Shown here in pieces: positions 50,667 to 60,406 of a stretch of DNA of 64,000 bases. This DNA comes from Oscillospiraceae bacterium. GTDB taxonomy: Bacteria; Bacillota; Clostridia; Oscillospirales; Acutalibacteraceae. The stretch covers positions 1 through 64,000 of the forward strand of contig SVOQ01000009.1 of NCBI GenBank assembly GCA_015066345.1, given 5' to 3'. The first letter of the stretch is position 1. The number at the start of each line of letters is the position of its first letter. The notes under the pieces are model-generated. The model made no database searches, was not told the DNA's origin, and saw nothing but the letters and a program-made list of their open reading frames with translations. Made by a program: the position numbers and the translations under genes.

Positions 50667-50703
50667 AAAAAACGCCTGAGCCATAGTTGCTCAGACGTTT
50701 TTA
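50667..50703 (-). terminator. Terminator overlapping the phosphatase-like stop codon
   Basis: AACGcCTGAGC and GCTCAGaCGTT pair around ATAGTT; the stop codon at 50691 is inside the right arm. A T-run follows on the minus strand. Confidence 0.8.
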
Positions 50704-51500
50704 AGTATTCCGTAAAAGTGGATAACATTCATGTCCTCTTCCATATCAAGTCCGTGTCCGCCGCAGTCACCGTCAATTTCGTGACAACCGTGGTCGGGCA
50801 TAAAGCCATAAAAGACATTGTGGCTTTTCCATTTTTCTTTTATTGTATCAACCATTTCACAATAAAAGTCAAGATTCATTTGGAGAGCCGCCATTGCCTC
50901 CGGGGCTTCTGGTCCTGTTTTATGCATTGTGCCGTCGTAATTACCATTATAAATAACTATTAAATCGTAGTTGTCCTCGTCAATGATTGCCATTGCCTTT
51001 TCATTTACCTCTTCGGGAGTTTCATAAATGAAGTAATCCATATCTCTCTCAAGGAAAATTTTTGAAATACTGTCACCCGAGGTTGAAATAATAGCGCATC
51101 TTTTACCTGCATTAATAAAACTATCAAAAATTGTTTCCGTAGTAAGCACGGGCTTTTCATAACGCTTAATGCCATGAACATCGGGCATAACACCGGTATA
51201 CATTGAAGCAAAGCAAACAGGAGTTACGCTTGGCATTACCGAAAGCATAGGAACACTAATATCCGAGTGAAGAATTGCATCGGTAAATTTATCGGTGTAT
51301 TTCTGATAAAGCCACAAAGCAACTGCGTCGGGGTTGTAGAAAATTACCCTGTCACATTTTGCACCGTTTAACTTTTGGTTTGCGAGGGCATCAACAATCG
51401 GATTAACCTTTTCACAACCCGGGTTTTCTTCAATACCAAAAAGCTTTAAGGCTGTGTTTTTTACGGATGATATACAAATTGAATTATAAAGCTCGGACAT
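50691..51500 (-). CDS. Alkaline phosphatase-superfamily protein
   Basis: A 269-residue protein of the alkaline phosphatase/phosphodiesterase superfamily, soluble and cytoplasmic. The metal motif is YGFMPDHGCHEIDGDCGGHG (~230-250) and the centre has SVTPVCFASMYTGVMPDVHGI (~90-110), the usual nucleophile region (here Thr/Cys-Phe-Ala-Ser). It is shorter than full type I phosphodiesterases (about 400) and lacks the usual N-terminal metal strand. GGGTGA precedes the ATG at 51500. It follows ddh by 11 bp, so they form an operon. Substrate unknown. Confidence 0.75.
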   Translation of the reverse strand: MSELYNSICISSVKNTALKLFGIEENPGCEKVNPIVDALANQKLNGAKCDRVIFYNPDAVALWLYQKYTDKFTDAILHSDISVPMLSVMPSVTPVCFASMYTGVMPDVHGIKRYEKPVLTTETIFDSFINAGKRCAIISTSGDSISKIFLERDMDYFIYETPEEVNEKAMAIIDEDNYDLIVIYNGNYDGTMHKTGPEAPEAMAALQMNLDFYCEMVDTIKEKWKSHNVFYGFMPDHGCHEIDGDCGGHGLDMEEDMNVIHFYGILKNV

Positions 51501-51511
51501 ACAATTCACCC

Positions 51512-52492
51512 TTATAACATCATTTTTCTAAGTTCTTCACCGCTTTTATCCGAAAGGTACGCAGGGGGAATATCAAAAACAGTTTTACAACCACTGAAGC
51601 CCTCTTTATTAAGACGGTATGCGGCTCTGGCATAAGCGACAATTACACAGGATGTAAACTCAGGGTTGGAGTCGAGTTTAAGACTGTATTCTATAACATT
51701 ATTATGCTCAAGATTCTGTCCCGTTTTACCTGTTCTTATAACGAAACCGCCGTGGGGAATACCCTTATGGTCACGGTCAAGTTCTTCCTGAGAAATGAAA
51801 TGAACAGTTGTATCATATTCGTCGAAATAGTTTTTCATTGTAACTATATCGTTTTCGATTCTCTTAAGGTCTGCACCCTCCTCAGCTACAACGAAGCATT
51901 CTCTTGTATGCTTCTGTCTTGTAGTAAGTTCGGGTTGAGAACCGCTTCTTACGGCTTCAAGAGCCTCTTCAACGGGGATGGTATACTGTCTTGCATCAAG
52001 TACGCCCTCAACACGTCTTATAGCGTCCGAGTGACCCTGGCTTACACCCTTGCCCCAGAAAGTATAGTCCGCACCGTCTTTAAGGATACAACTGCCGTAA
52101 AGTCTGTTAAGCGAGAACATACCCGGGTCCCAACCAACGGAAATAACACCGATTTTACCGCTTTCCTTTGCAGCCGAATCGACATTTGCAAAATGCTCGG
52201 GAATTTTTTTGTGGGTATCAAAGCTATCAACAACGTTAAAATATTTTGCCATAGCGGGGGTCTGCTCGGGTAAGTCCGTAGCACTGCCGCCACACATAAT
52301 CAATACATCAACATCATCTTTATGGTTTAAAATATCATCAACTCTGTATACGGGAGCACCTGAAATTGTTTTGACGGTTTCGGGGTCACGTCTTGTAAAA
52401 ACGCAGGTTACCTCCATATCATCATTCTGTTTTACGGCACATTCAACACCTCGTGCTATATTGCCGTAGCCGTAAAGACCAATTTTAATCAT
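51512..52492 (-). CDS. ddh: meso-Diaminopimelate dehydrogenase
   Basis: A 326-residue Ddh: NADPH site GLYGYGNIARG (4-14), then motifs CGGSATDLPEQTP, VISVGWDPGMFSLNR and FWGKGVSQGHSDAIRRV typical of the family. It makes meso-DAP in one step from tetrahydrodipicolinate, feeding both lysine and peptidoglycan synthesis. Cytoplasmic. GGAGTGA precedes the ATG. A short-cut of this kind is common in gut Clostridia and Bacteroidetes. Confidence 0.95.
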   Translation of the reverse strand: MIKIGLYGYGNIARGVECAVKQNDDMEVTCVFTRRDPETVKTISGAPVYRVDDILNHKDDVDVLIMCGGSATDLPEQTPAMAKYFNVVDSFDTHKKIPEHFANVDSAAKESGKIGVISVGWDPGMFSLNRLYGSCILKDGADYTFWGKGVSQGHSDAIRRVEGVLDARQYTIPVEEALEAVRSGSQPELTTRQKHTRECFVVAEEGADLKRIENDIVTMKNYFDEYDTTVHFISQEELDRDHKGIPHGGFVIRTGKTGQNLEHNNVIEYSLKLDSNPEFTSCVIVAYARAAYRLNKEGFSGCKTVFDIPPAYLSDKSGEELRKMML

Positions 52493-52666
52493 TTATATCA
52501 CTCCATTCAGGGAAATACAAAAATACGGTAATTATTTTATTACTATGATTTTTTGCAGTCAAGATTTTTTTATTAAATTTCAGGATTTTTTAATGCGTTA
52601 TTACGCAAAGCATGCAGATTCATCTGCAATTTATGAGTTCAAAACTCAAATCATACCAAAGGCAAA

Positions 52667-53827
52667 TCATTTTATAAGCAACACTACCGTCTCCACATGA
52701 TTTGTATAGGGAAACATATCCACCGGCTGAATCTTCTTCACCTTATAACCGTTTTTAGTAAGGAAATACAAGTCCCTTTGCTGAGTTTCGGGGTTACAGG
52801 AGATGTAAACTATTTTTTCGGGAGCAAGTGAGAGGGCACAGGATAAAAACTTTTTGTCGCTACCTGCTCTCGGTGGGTCCATAAAAAGAACGTCGCATTT
52901 TTCTCCCTGTTCTTTCATTGAAACCATAAAATCTCCTGCATCGGCACAGTAGAAACTTATATTTTCAATGTCATTTATTTTCGCATTCACCTTTGCATCT
53001 CTTACCGCATCGGGGTTGACCTCAACACCGATTACTTCCCCTGCACTTTTTGATGCAACGATACCGATTGTACCTATTCCGCAATAGGCATCAATAACTC
53101 TTTCTTTACCCGTAAGCCCTGCGAATTCCACCGCTTTTCCGTAAAGCACCTCGGTCTGCACGGGGTTTATCTGATAAAATGATTTAGGTGAAATTCTGAA
53201 ACGGCAACCGCAGAGTATATCTTCGATATACCCTTTACCGTAAAGAACAGTTTCTTTATCACCGAGCACCATACTTGTGAATTTATTGTTTATATTCTGC
53301 ACTATGGTTGTAATATCGGGATGAAGATTTAAAAGCTCTTTTACGAAGGCATTTTTAGAGGGAAAAACGGACGTACCCGTAACAAGCACAACCATAATTT
53401 CGTTAGTTGTAAAACCGCGTTTTACAAGCACGTGACGAAGAAAGCCCCTCCCATTTTTCTCATCGTAAACGGTTAACTTAAAGCTTTTAACAAGCTTTCG
53501 GATTGTCAGGATTATTTCATCCGCCTTTTTGTCCTCAATAAGGCAGTAATCCGTCTTAACAATATTATGGGTACTGGATTGATATACACCCGATATTATT
53601 TCACCGCCACGGGTTCTGCCGAAAGCTGCCTGAACCTTGTTACGGTAGTGAAAGGGTGTTTCCATACCGATTATGGAATTCACCCTATGAAAACCCGAAA
53701 GAATTTTGACCACTTTAGCCTGTTTATAACGCAACTGCTCCTCGTAGGTCATATTCATAAGCTGACAACCGCCACATTTACGTGAAACGGGACAGATACG
53801 GGTATTGTTTTTGTCTTTTTGTGTCAT
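52667..53827 (-). CDS. 23S rRNA (uracil-C5)-methyltransferase, RlmD/RlmCD type
   Basis: A 386-residue TrmA/RumA-family enzyme that makes 5-methyluridine in RNA. It has the Fe-S cysteines Cys12, Cys18, Cys21 (CPVSRKCGGCQ) and a fourth near ~93, the SAM site DAYCGIGTIG, and the catalytic motif SCNPET with DPPRAG. The N-terminal TRAM domain usual in RlmD is missing, as in several Clostridial forms. It ends 1 base before the GtrA gene starts its stop, so the two are coupled. Which uridine it modifies cannot be told here. Confidence 0.88.
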   Translation of the reverse strand: MTQKDKNNTRICPVSRKCGGCQLMNMTYEEQLRYKQAKVVKILSGFHRVNSIIGMETPFHYRNKVQAAFGRTRGGEIISGVYQSSTHNIVKTDYCLIEDKKADEIILTIRKLVKSFKLTVYDEKNGRGFLRHVLVKRGFTTNEIMVVLVTGTSVFPSKNAFVKELLNLHPDITTIVQNINNKFTSMVLGDKETVLYGKGYIEDILCGCRFRISPKSFYQINPVQTEVLYGKAVEFAGLTGKERVIDAYCGIGTIGIVASKSAGEVIGVEVNPDAVRDAKVNAKINDIENISFYCADAGDFMVSMKEQGEKCDVLFMDPPRAGSDKKFLSCALSLAPEKIVYISCNPETQQRDLYFLTKNGYKVKKIQPVDMFPYTNHVETVVLLIK

Positions 53828-53828
53828 T

Positions 53829-54314
53829 TTAGTTTCCTTTTTTCGCAGAAGTATTTGTGTTCATACTGTTTCTGTAAACAACGAAACGGCAATATAAGAA
53901 TTCCGAAACCATATTACAAAGCATAGTTACACCAAGCACAATATATTCACCGAATTCCCACGGAATTTTGGGTGTTACAATCTCGCCCAAAATTGTTGAA
54001 ACGGGAGTAAACACACAGTAAAAGCCGAAAACCTTAAGCATTGCTATGGGTATATTAGTCGCAGATTTAAATGTAAATTTACGGTTTACGGTGAAATTCC
54101 AAAGAATTGATAAAATCAACGCAACAAGATAATATGCACCGTACTCACTTTCAAAAAACCATTTTGTGAAAGCATTATTACCCTGAATATCGGGCATAAG
54201 TTCATTTAGGAGTGTAAAGCTCACTACCTGAATTATACCTGCCGATGCTGAAAACAAAGCGAATTTTACCGCCTGTAAAATATTGTCTTTCTTGCTCAAA
54301 GTATTATTTGCCAC
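53829..54314 (-). CDS. GtrA-family membrane protein
   Basis: A 161-residue GtrA-like protein with four predicted membrane helices (FALFSASAGIIQVVSFTLLN; YYLVALILSILWNFTVNRKFTFKS; VFGFYCVFTPVSTILG; YIVLGVTMLCNMVSEFLYCRFVVY). The NRKFTFKS motif is typical. The family moves lipid-linked sugars for glycosylation of polysaccharides. I choose the GTG at 54314 because GGGGTG lies 5 nt upstream. It overlaps nothing and leads into the rRNA methyltransferase gene. Confidence 0.85.
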   Translation of the reverse strand: MANNTLSKKDNILQAVKFALFSASAGIIQVVSFTLLNELMPDIQGNNAFTKWFFESEYGAYYLVALILSILWNFTVNRKFTFKSATNIPIAMLKVFGFYCVFTPVSTILGEIVTPKIPWEFGEYIVLGVTMLCNMVSEFLYCRFVVYRNSMNTNTSAKKGN

Positions 54315-54377
54315 AAGAACACCCCATAATCTAAAATTTATCAATTGAATTATAGCACACACATATAAAAAAATAAA

Positions 54378-54405
54378 GCGTTGCAGATAAAAATACCTGC
54401 AACGC
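54378..54405 (-). terminator. Terminator of propeller gene
   Basis: GCGTTGCAG pairs with CTGCAACGC around a T-rich loop, then TTTATTTTTTT on the minus strand. Confidence 0.85.
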
Positions 54406-54413
54406 CTATGGGA

Positions 54414-56810
54414 TTAATCTATATTCAATGTATTTAGTTGTTTCTGAGTAGTTTTGTCAAATGACATTATAACATTCCCCGAATGAGAGTAACCGAAAAT
54501 CACATCACCGATATATGTTGTGCGTTCAAAGCCCCAATCCGTTTTATTGCTATCGGACACGTTAGTATAATTCTGGGATTTTTCAAGAGTTTTTTCTTCT
54601 TCATTCACTTTAACAGCAAGTATTCCGGCTACATTTTTAAACGAGTAATCATCTGTATGATACCACACTTCGGCTCTTTTAAGATATGGAATATACATAG
54701 TGTTTGTAGTATCATCCCAACAAAGAGCCTTATGAGTATTGTATGCCTGAGAGGTTACGTAAGTGTATGAACCATCCTTGTTGTTAGCCGGTATAGTAAC
54801 CTTATGACTTTCTATGGGGTTTGCAGGGTCGGAAACGTCGAAGAGTGATACCTTCAAACCGTTATTCTGTCCGTTTTCGTCGCCGTCAACACCCACACCC
54901 AGCACAAGATTTTCACCTACGGGGTGAAGATATGTTGAAAAACCGGGAATTTTAAGTTCACCCTTTATCTCGGGTTTTTCGGGATTTGATAAGTCGATTA
55001 CGAAAAGCGGGTCAGTCTGCTCAAAGGTTACCACGTAACCCGTGTCACCCGTGAAGCGTACAGATTTTATGGTTTCACCGGGTGCTATATCCTCAATTTT
55101 ACCTACTACGTTTAAACCCGAGTCAAGAACATACACCTTGTTTGAAATATTTTCACCCCAACTACCCGTTGAGGTAGCAATACGAAGATAGCCCTTGTGT
55201 TCATCAATGCTGAATTGGTTAAGGGTAAAACCGTCAACCTCACCGCAACCCAGATAACTGATATTATAATTTCTGATATCAAATTTATAAATTTTCGTGG
55301 TGTAGGTTGTTACTCCGAAAACCTCACCAACGATGCCTTCGTTTTTATACCTTGTACTTACTGCGTAAAGATTTTCGGTTGTGCAATAAACATCACTGCC
55401 CGCACCTAAAACTGCTTGATTTTTAACACTTGTTTCGTCGTTGATATCAAGTGTAGTTGCGAAAAGGTAACTTGTGTCGGTTATTTCCTCCATTACGCAA
55501 ACATCACCCGCAGAAATTCTTGCCATTTCATTGTCACCGCAAGCGAAAGTAGGAATACAATCACTTACTACATCTTCCTTGTCACCCGTAATATCAACGT
55601 AATAACTTGAAAGAACAACAAACTGATTACCTATAAGGCGGGACGAAATATAGTCGCCGTCCTGATAGAAACGCCATTTTTCAACGGGAGCTGTTTTGTT
55701 TGAAATATCAAAGCAAGCCGCCATTGTCAACTCGGTATCGTATGCACCGTAATAATATGAATCATAGTATCTGTAATGATTTTCAGCTTCCTCGCCGAAT
55801 TCGTTACAGTTGGCAATTATTATAAGGTCATTACCCTTTACATACATTTCGGTAATTTCCATATAATAAATATCCTCATTCTCAGGCTTTGCCACATTAA
55901 TTGAAGCGATTTTTTTCATTTTTCCGTTGGCATCGGGCTCAATAACCGCAATTGCACAATCGTACGGAAGAATGGGTTTACCCTTACTGTTTTTTTCTAA
56001 AACAACCTTTTCGGTAGGGTCTGTAACAACTTCTTCCTGAGGGTTGTAACCGGGGGTACTCTGAGCATCATCACTTGCGGTGGTTTCTTCTAAATCATCC
56101 GCAGTTTCCTCATTCATATTTTCCCAGAAAACTCCCCAATCCGCATTGGAGGGTTCAACCACATACAAATATTTACCGTCGTTTTTTATAATATCCGCTT
56201 CGCTTACGCCCTCAACCTGCTCGTTGGTTTTACCGAAATCTTTATTTGCAGTTGTATTCTGAACTACTCCCGAGTTTGCTCCTGCCTCAGGTGCTGCCGT
56301 ATCGGTAGCCGCACCATTCATCACAAGGGCATCCTCCATAACTATTGCATCGCTACCTTTATACTCAAAATATCCACCTGAAAAAAAGTGAAAAATATCG
56401 TCAACGCCCTGTTTTGCCAGATATTTCTGATATTTATCGGAATAATCCGAAAACATATTTTCAATTTCCGCGTAATCCTCTACTGTTACCTGGGGATTTG
56501 TGGGCACTACGGGTTTTACGGGGTCTTTTTCCCAAGGTCTTATAACCATAACGGATGTTACGGCTATTATAAAGGCTGCAGCAGTTGCAACAGAACTGAT
56601 TATATATCTTTTTATTCTGCGTTTTTTACCCTTATTTGAATTAACCTTAGGTTCCTGTGGCTTATCCTGTTTAATGAAATCAAGTTTATCCGCAATATTC
56701 TGAGGATTTAAGCTTTCGGGTAAATCAATTTTTTCTGCTTTCTTAAGGTTTTCGTTTATTATTTTACATTCCTCTTGTAAAAGGTCATCGTTAAAATTAT
56801 CTTTATTCAT
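54414..56810 (-). CDS. Membrane-anchored extracellular beta-propeller protein (Beta_propel family)
   Basis: A 798-residue protein: a ~65-residue cytoplasmic N-terminus (MNKDNFNDDLLQEECKIINENLKKA...), one membrane helix (~69-91, IISSVATAAAFIIAVTSVMVI) and a large outer part. From ~200 to the end lies the secreted beta-propeller of the Beta_propel family (NEQVEGVSEADIIKNDGKYLYVV is its usual opening; later TGDTGYVVTFEQTDPLFVIDLSNPEKPEIKGELKIPGFS). The middle has an acidic/Thr-rich insert. It lies 13 bp after the ECF sigma gene and is likely co-transcribed. The cytoplasmic part may hold the sigma factor, but no classic anti-sigma zinc motif is seen. Confidence 0.88.
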   Translation of the reverse strand: MNKDNFNDDLLQEECKIINENLKKAEKIDLPESLNPQNIADKLDFIKQDKPQEPKVNSNKGKKRRIKRYIISSVATAAAFIIAVTSVMVIRPWEKDPVKPVVPTNPQVTVEDYAEIENMFSDYSDKYQKYLAKQGVDDIFHFFSGGYFEYKGSDAIVMEDALVMNGAATDTAAPEAGANSGVVQNTTANKDFGKTNEQVEGVSEADIIKNDGKYLYVVEPSNADWGVFWENMNEETADDLEETTASDDAQSTPGYNPQEEVVTDPTEKVVLEKNSKGKPILPYDCAIAVIEPDANGKMKKIASINVAKPENEDIYYMEITEMYVKGNDLIIIANCNEFGEEAENHYRYYDSYYYGAYDTELTMAACFDISNKTAPVEKWRFYQDGDYISSRLIGNQFVVLSSYYVDITGDKEDVVSDCIPTFACGDNEMARISAGDVCVMEEITDTSYLFATTLDINDETSVKNQAVLGAGSDVYCTTENLYAVSTRYKNEGIVGEVFGVTTYTTKIYKFDIRNYNISYLGCGEVDGFTLNQFSIDEHKGYLRIATSTGSWGENISNKVYVLDSGLNVVGKIEDIAPGETIKSVRFTGDTGYVVTFEQTDPLFVIDLSNPEKPEIKGELKIPGFSTYLHPVGENLVLGVGVDGDENGQNNGLKVSLFDVSDPANPIESHKVTIPANNKDGSYTYVTSQAYNTHKALCWDDTTNTMYIPYLKRAEVWYHTDDYSFKNVAGILAVKVNEEEKTLEKSQNYTNVSDSNKTDWGFERTTYIGDVIFGYSHSGNVIMSFDKTTQKQLNTLNID

Positions 56811-56823
56811 ATTGACACTCCTT

Positions 56824-57339
56824 TCAGGAAAGAATTTCTCTGAGTTTTTCTAAGGCACGTTTTTGACGTGAACGCACCGTTGCAGGGGGCATTCCGTAAA
56901 TATCCCCTATTTCGTCACTTTTAAATCCGCCTATTACAGACAGTAAAATAATCTGTCCGTCGGGCGGTGTCAGAGAACTCAGAGCCTCTTTAAGTTCCGT
57001 ACTGTCGAATGAAAAATCATCACCCTCAAGCATAAACTGATATTCCTCAACGGGTAATATATCGGGGGCTTTATTTTTCTTCATAAGGTCGGTTTTACAT
57101 CTGTTGGAGAGTATTTTAAAAATCCATGATTTAAAAAGAGATGCATCCTTTAAGCTATGTATATTACGCCATGCGGAAAATACCGTTTCCTGTACCGCAT
57201 CCTCCGCATCATGGGAATTACCCATCATATACACAGCAAAGCGGAACATATCATTGGCATAAAAAGAATACAATTGAGAAAAAGCCTTGGTGTCACCTTG
57301 TTTTGAACGTTCAACGAGAAAGGCATTATCAATTTCCAT
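56824..57339 (-). CDS. ECF-type RNA polymerase sigma factor
   Basis: A 171-residue sigma-70 ECF factor: region 2 (DTKAFSQLYSFYANDMFRFAVYMMGNSHDAEDAVQETVFSAWRN) and region 4 (SLTPPDGQIILLSVIGGFKSDEIGDIYGMPPATVRSRQKRALEKLRE). AGGATG lies before the ATG. It heads an operon with the membrane propeller protein, so it probably answers a signal at the cell surface. Region 4 sequence EIGDIYGMPPATVRSR is typical of the sigma-W-like groups. Confidence 0.94.
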   Translation of the reverse strand: MEIDNAFLVERSKQGDTKAFSQLYSFYANDMFRFAVYMMGNSHDAEDAVQETVFSAWRNIHSLKDASLFKSWIFKILSNRCKTDLMKKNKAPDILPVEEYQFMLEGDDFSFDSTELKEALSSLTPPDGQIILLSVIGGFKSDEIGDIYGMPPATVRSRQKRALEKLREILS

Positions 57340-57361
57340 TTCATCACATCCTATATGAATG

Positions 57362-57421
57362 CAAATTATAATCGGCTTTGCCCCTATAATTACGCATTAC
57401 GAATTATGAATTACGAATTTT
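57362..57421 (-). repeat. Dispersed intergenic repeat, part A (inverted copy)
   Basis: Reverse complement of the block at 7741-7800: AATTCGTAATTCATAATTCG, GTAATGCGTAATT and GGGGCAAAGCCGATTATAATT. Non-coding, between the sigma gene and secA. The rest of this 290-bp gap holds an AT-rich stretch and the secA promoter. Confidence 0.7.
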
Positions 57422-57553
57422 TACTCTCCGCTTATAAGAGTGTCCGAATCTTCATTTTGTTGCAAAAATTTTTATTATTTTCATTTTTATGGTAACAACT
57501 TTAAGTGAAAATGTAAACAAAAAATTAAATATAGGCTAAAACATATAATTTAT

Positions 57554-57582
57554 TTGCATTAGTAAAACAGTTATGTTATAAT
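57554..57582 (+). promoter_or_regulatory. Promoter of secA
   Basis: TTGCAT (57554-57559), 17-nt spacer, TATAAT (57577-57582). Confidence 0.75.
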
Positions 57583-57631
57583 GTAATTTGTATATGTATA
57601 ATTTTCCATTACGAAAGGAAAGAAACATAAA

Positions 57632-60361
57632 ATGTCTTTACTTAAAAAACTTTTCGGAGATTATTCTACTAAAGAGATTAAGAGAATCAACGGCACTAAG
57701 GACAAGGTTCTCTCTTTGGAAGAAGAATTTTCTAAACTTTCAGATGAGCAGTTACAGGCTAAAACTCCTGAATTCAAAGCCCGTCTTGAAAAAGGCGAAA
57801 CTCTTGACGATATTCTTCCCGAGGCTTTTGCCGCTTGTCGTGAGGCTGCGTGGCGTGTTCTCGGAATGAAGCATTACCCTGTTCAGATTCTTGGTGGTAT
57901 CATCCTCCATCAGGGACGTATTGCCGAAATGAAAACAGGTGAAGGTAAAACTCTTGTGGCTACTCTCCCCGCTTATCTTAATGCACTTTCGGGTAAGGGT
58001 GTTCACATCGTTACAGTTAATGACTACCTTGCAAAACGTGACTCCGAGTGGATGGGTAAAATTTACCGCTTTATGGGTCTTACTGTGGGACTTATTATCC
58101 ACGAAAAGAACAATGCTGAAAGAAAAGAAGCATATAACGCAGATATTACCTTCGGTACAAATAACGAAATGGGCTTCGACTACCTTCGTGACAATATGGT
58201 TATGTATGCCGAGCAACGTGTTCAGCGCGGTCATTCTTTTGCCATAGTTGACGAGGTTGACTCCATTCTTATTGACGAGGCAAGAACTCCCCTTATTATT
58301 TCAGGTATCGGTGATGCATCAACCGATTTATACAGAATGACAAATGAATTTGTCAGACGTCTTAAAATGGTTAAGGTCAAAGAGCTTGACTCCAAAATGA
58401 ACGCGGAAGATATCGTTGCAGAAGCAGGTGGCGACTATCTTGTTGACGAAAAGGCAAAAACCGCAACCCTTACTAAAACGGGTATTGCTAAAGCCGAGGC
58501 CGCTTTCAATATTGAAAACCTTATGGATGCAGAAAACCTCACTTTGCAACACCATATTAATCAGGCACTTAAGGCTCACGGTACTATGCACCGCGATATT
58601 GACTACGTTGTAAAAGACGGTCAGGTACTTATTGTTGACGAGTTCACAGGCCGTATTATGATGGGCAGACGTTACAGCGAGGGTCTTCATCAGGCTATTG
58701 AGGCTAAAGAGGGCGTAAAGGTTGAGCACGAAAGCAAAACCCTTGCAACAATTACTTTCCAGAACTATTTCCGTCTTTACAAGAAACTTTCAGGTATGAC
58801 GGGTACTGCTATGACGGAAAGTGACGAATTCCGCGAGATTTACTCTCTCGACGTTGTTGAAATCCCTACCAACAAGCCCCTTGCACGTAAGGACAATGAT
58901 GACGTTCTTTACAAAACCGAGGAGGCAAAATTCAACGCAATTGTTGAAACAATCGTTGAATGCCACGAAAAGGGTCAACCCGTTCTTGTTGGTACAGTAA
59001 ACATTGAAAAGAGCGAAAAGCTTTCGAGATATCTTAAAAAACGCGGTATAAAACACGAAGTTCTCAATGCTAAATTCCACGAAAAAGAAGCCGAAATCGT
59101 TGCTCAGGCGGGTAAATACGGTGCAGTTACCATCGCTACAAATATGGCGGGTCGTGGTACCGACATTATCCTTGGCGGTAACCCCGAGTTTATGGCTAAA
59201 AACCAGATGAAGAAAATGGATTTTGACGATGAACTCATTGCGGAAGCTACCGGCTTTGCAGAAACCGACAACGAAGATATCCTCAACGCTCGTAAAACAT
59301 TCCGCGAACTTGAAACTGAATACAAAAAACAGACAAGTGCCGAAGCCGAAAAGGTAAGAGCCGCAGGCGGTCTTTATATTATCGGTACGGAGCGTCACGA
59401 ATCAAGACGTATTGATAACCAGCTCCGCGGACGTTCAGGTCGTCAGGGCGACCCCGGTGAAAGCCGATTCTACCTTTCCGCAGAGGATGACCTTTTAAGG
59501 CTTTTCGCAGGTGACCGCTTCTATAACACCCTTAACGCATTCAAGAGCATCGGCGATATGCCCGTTGAAGCAAAACTCTTTACTTCGACTATCGAAAATG
59601 CACAGAAAAAGGTTGAGGGTAATAACTTCGCTATACGTCGTAATGTCCTTAAATACGACGACGTTATGAACAAACAACGTGAGGTTATTTACGGTCAACG
59701 TAATCAGGTTCTTGACGGTAAAGATATCAGTGAACTTATTCAGAAAATGATTGTTGATACTATTTCCGAAACCGTTGAATTTTACTGCCCCGCTCACGTC
59801 AAGAAAGACGAGTGGAATATGGCGGGTCTTGTTACCAGATATTCCTGGTTGGCTGAGGAAAACGAAATACTCAATCTTGATAAAACTGATGATATTATCG
59901 AACTTCTTCTTAACAAAGCTCAGGAAATCTACGACGAGCGAAAAGAAGAATACGGCGAAGAACCCATTAAAGAAATTGAGCGTGTAGGTCTTCTTCGTAA
60001 CGTTGATATGCGTTGGATGGACCATATTGACGCTATGGACCAACTCAAACGCAGTATGGGACTTATGGGCTACGGTCAGAAAGACCCCGTAATAGTTTTC
60101 CGTGACCAGAGCCTTGATATGTTTGAGGAAATGACCAACGGTATCCGCGAGGGTACGGTTGACTTTGTACTCAAAGCACGTATCAGAAAAGAAGAACCCG
60201 TTGAAAGAAAGCAGACCGTTAAAATCACATCCACCTCCGGTTCAGATGACGGAACGGTTAAAAAAGAGCCTAAAAAGGCGGACAAAAAACCCGGCAGAAA
60301 TGACCCTTGCCCCTGCGGTAGCGGTAAAAAATACAAAAAATGCTGTGGTATGAATTCATAA
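57632..60361 (+). CDS. secA: Preprotein translocase ATPase SecA
   Basis: A 909-residue SecA, the motor that drives secreted proteins through SecYEG. Walker [10 protein letters not shown] (~100-108), [11 protein letters not shown] (~205), the preprotein cross-linking and helical-scaffold regions ([23 protein letters not shown]) and the C-terminal zinc motif ([17 protein letters not shown]) are all present. AAAGGA precedes the ATG. It has its own promoter and terminator. The secreted proteins nearby depend on it. Confidence 0.98.
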   Translation: MSLLKKLFGDYSTKEIKRINGTKDKVLSLEEEFSKLSDEQLQAKTPEFKARLEKGETLDDILPEAFAACREAAWRVLGMKHYPVQILGGIILHQGRIAEMKTGEGKTLVATLPAYLNALSGKGVHIVTVNDYLAKRDSEWMGKIYRFMGLTVGLIIHEKNNAERKEAYNADITFGTNNEMGFDYLRDNMVMYAEQRVQRGHSFAIVDEVDSILIDEARTPLIISGIGDASTDLYRMTNEFVRRLKMVKVKELDSKMNAEDIVAEAGGDYLVDEKAKTATLTKTGIAKAEAAFNIENLMDAENLTLQHHINQALKAHGTMHRDIDYVVKDGQVLIVDEFTGRIMMGRRYSEGLHQAIEAKEGVKVEHESKTLATITFQNYFRLYKKLSGMTGTAMTESDEFREIYSLDVVEIPTNKPLARKDNDDVLYKTEEAKFNAIVETIVECHEKGQPVLVGTVNIEKSEKLSRYLKKRGIKHEVLNAKFHEKEAEIVAQAGKYGAVTIATNMAGRGTDIILGGNPEFMAKNQMKKMDFDDELIAEATGFAETDNEDILNARKTFRELETEYKKQTSAEAEKVRAAGGLYIIGTERHESRRIDNQLRGRSGRQGDPGESRFYLSAEDDLLRLFAGDRFYNTLNAFKSIGDMPVEAKLFTSTIENAQKKVEGNNFAIRRNVLKYDDVMNKQREVIYGQRNQVLDGKDISELIQKMIVDTISETVEFYCPAHVKKDEWNMAGLVTRYSWLAEENEILNLDKTDDIIELLLNKAQEIYDERKEEYGEEPIKEIERVGLLRNVDMRWMDHIDAMDQLKRSMGLMGYGQKDPVIVFRDQSLDMFEEMTNGIREGTVDFVLKARIRKEEPVERKQTVKITSTSGSDDGTVKKEPKKADKKPGRNDPCPCGSGKKYKKCCGMNS

Positions 60362-60366
60362 AAAAG

Positions 60367-60406
60367 AAAACCGTAAGACAATTCACATTGCCTTACGGTT
60401 TTTTCT
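60367..60406. terminator. Bidirectional terminator
   Basis: AAAACCGTAAG pairs with CTTACGGTTTT around a 14-nt loop; Ts on both strands, between convergent secA and the membrane protein. Confidence 0.88.
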
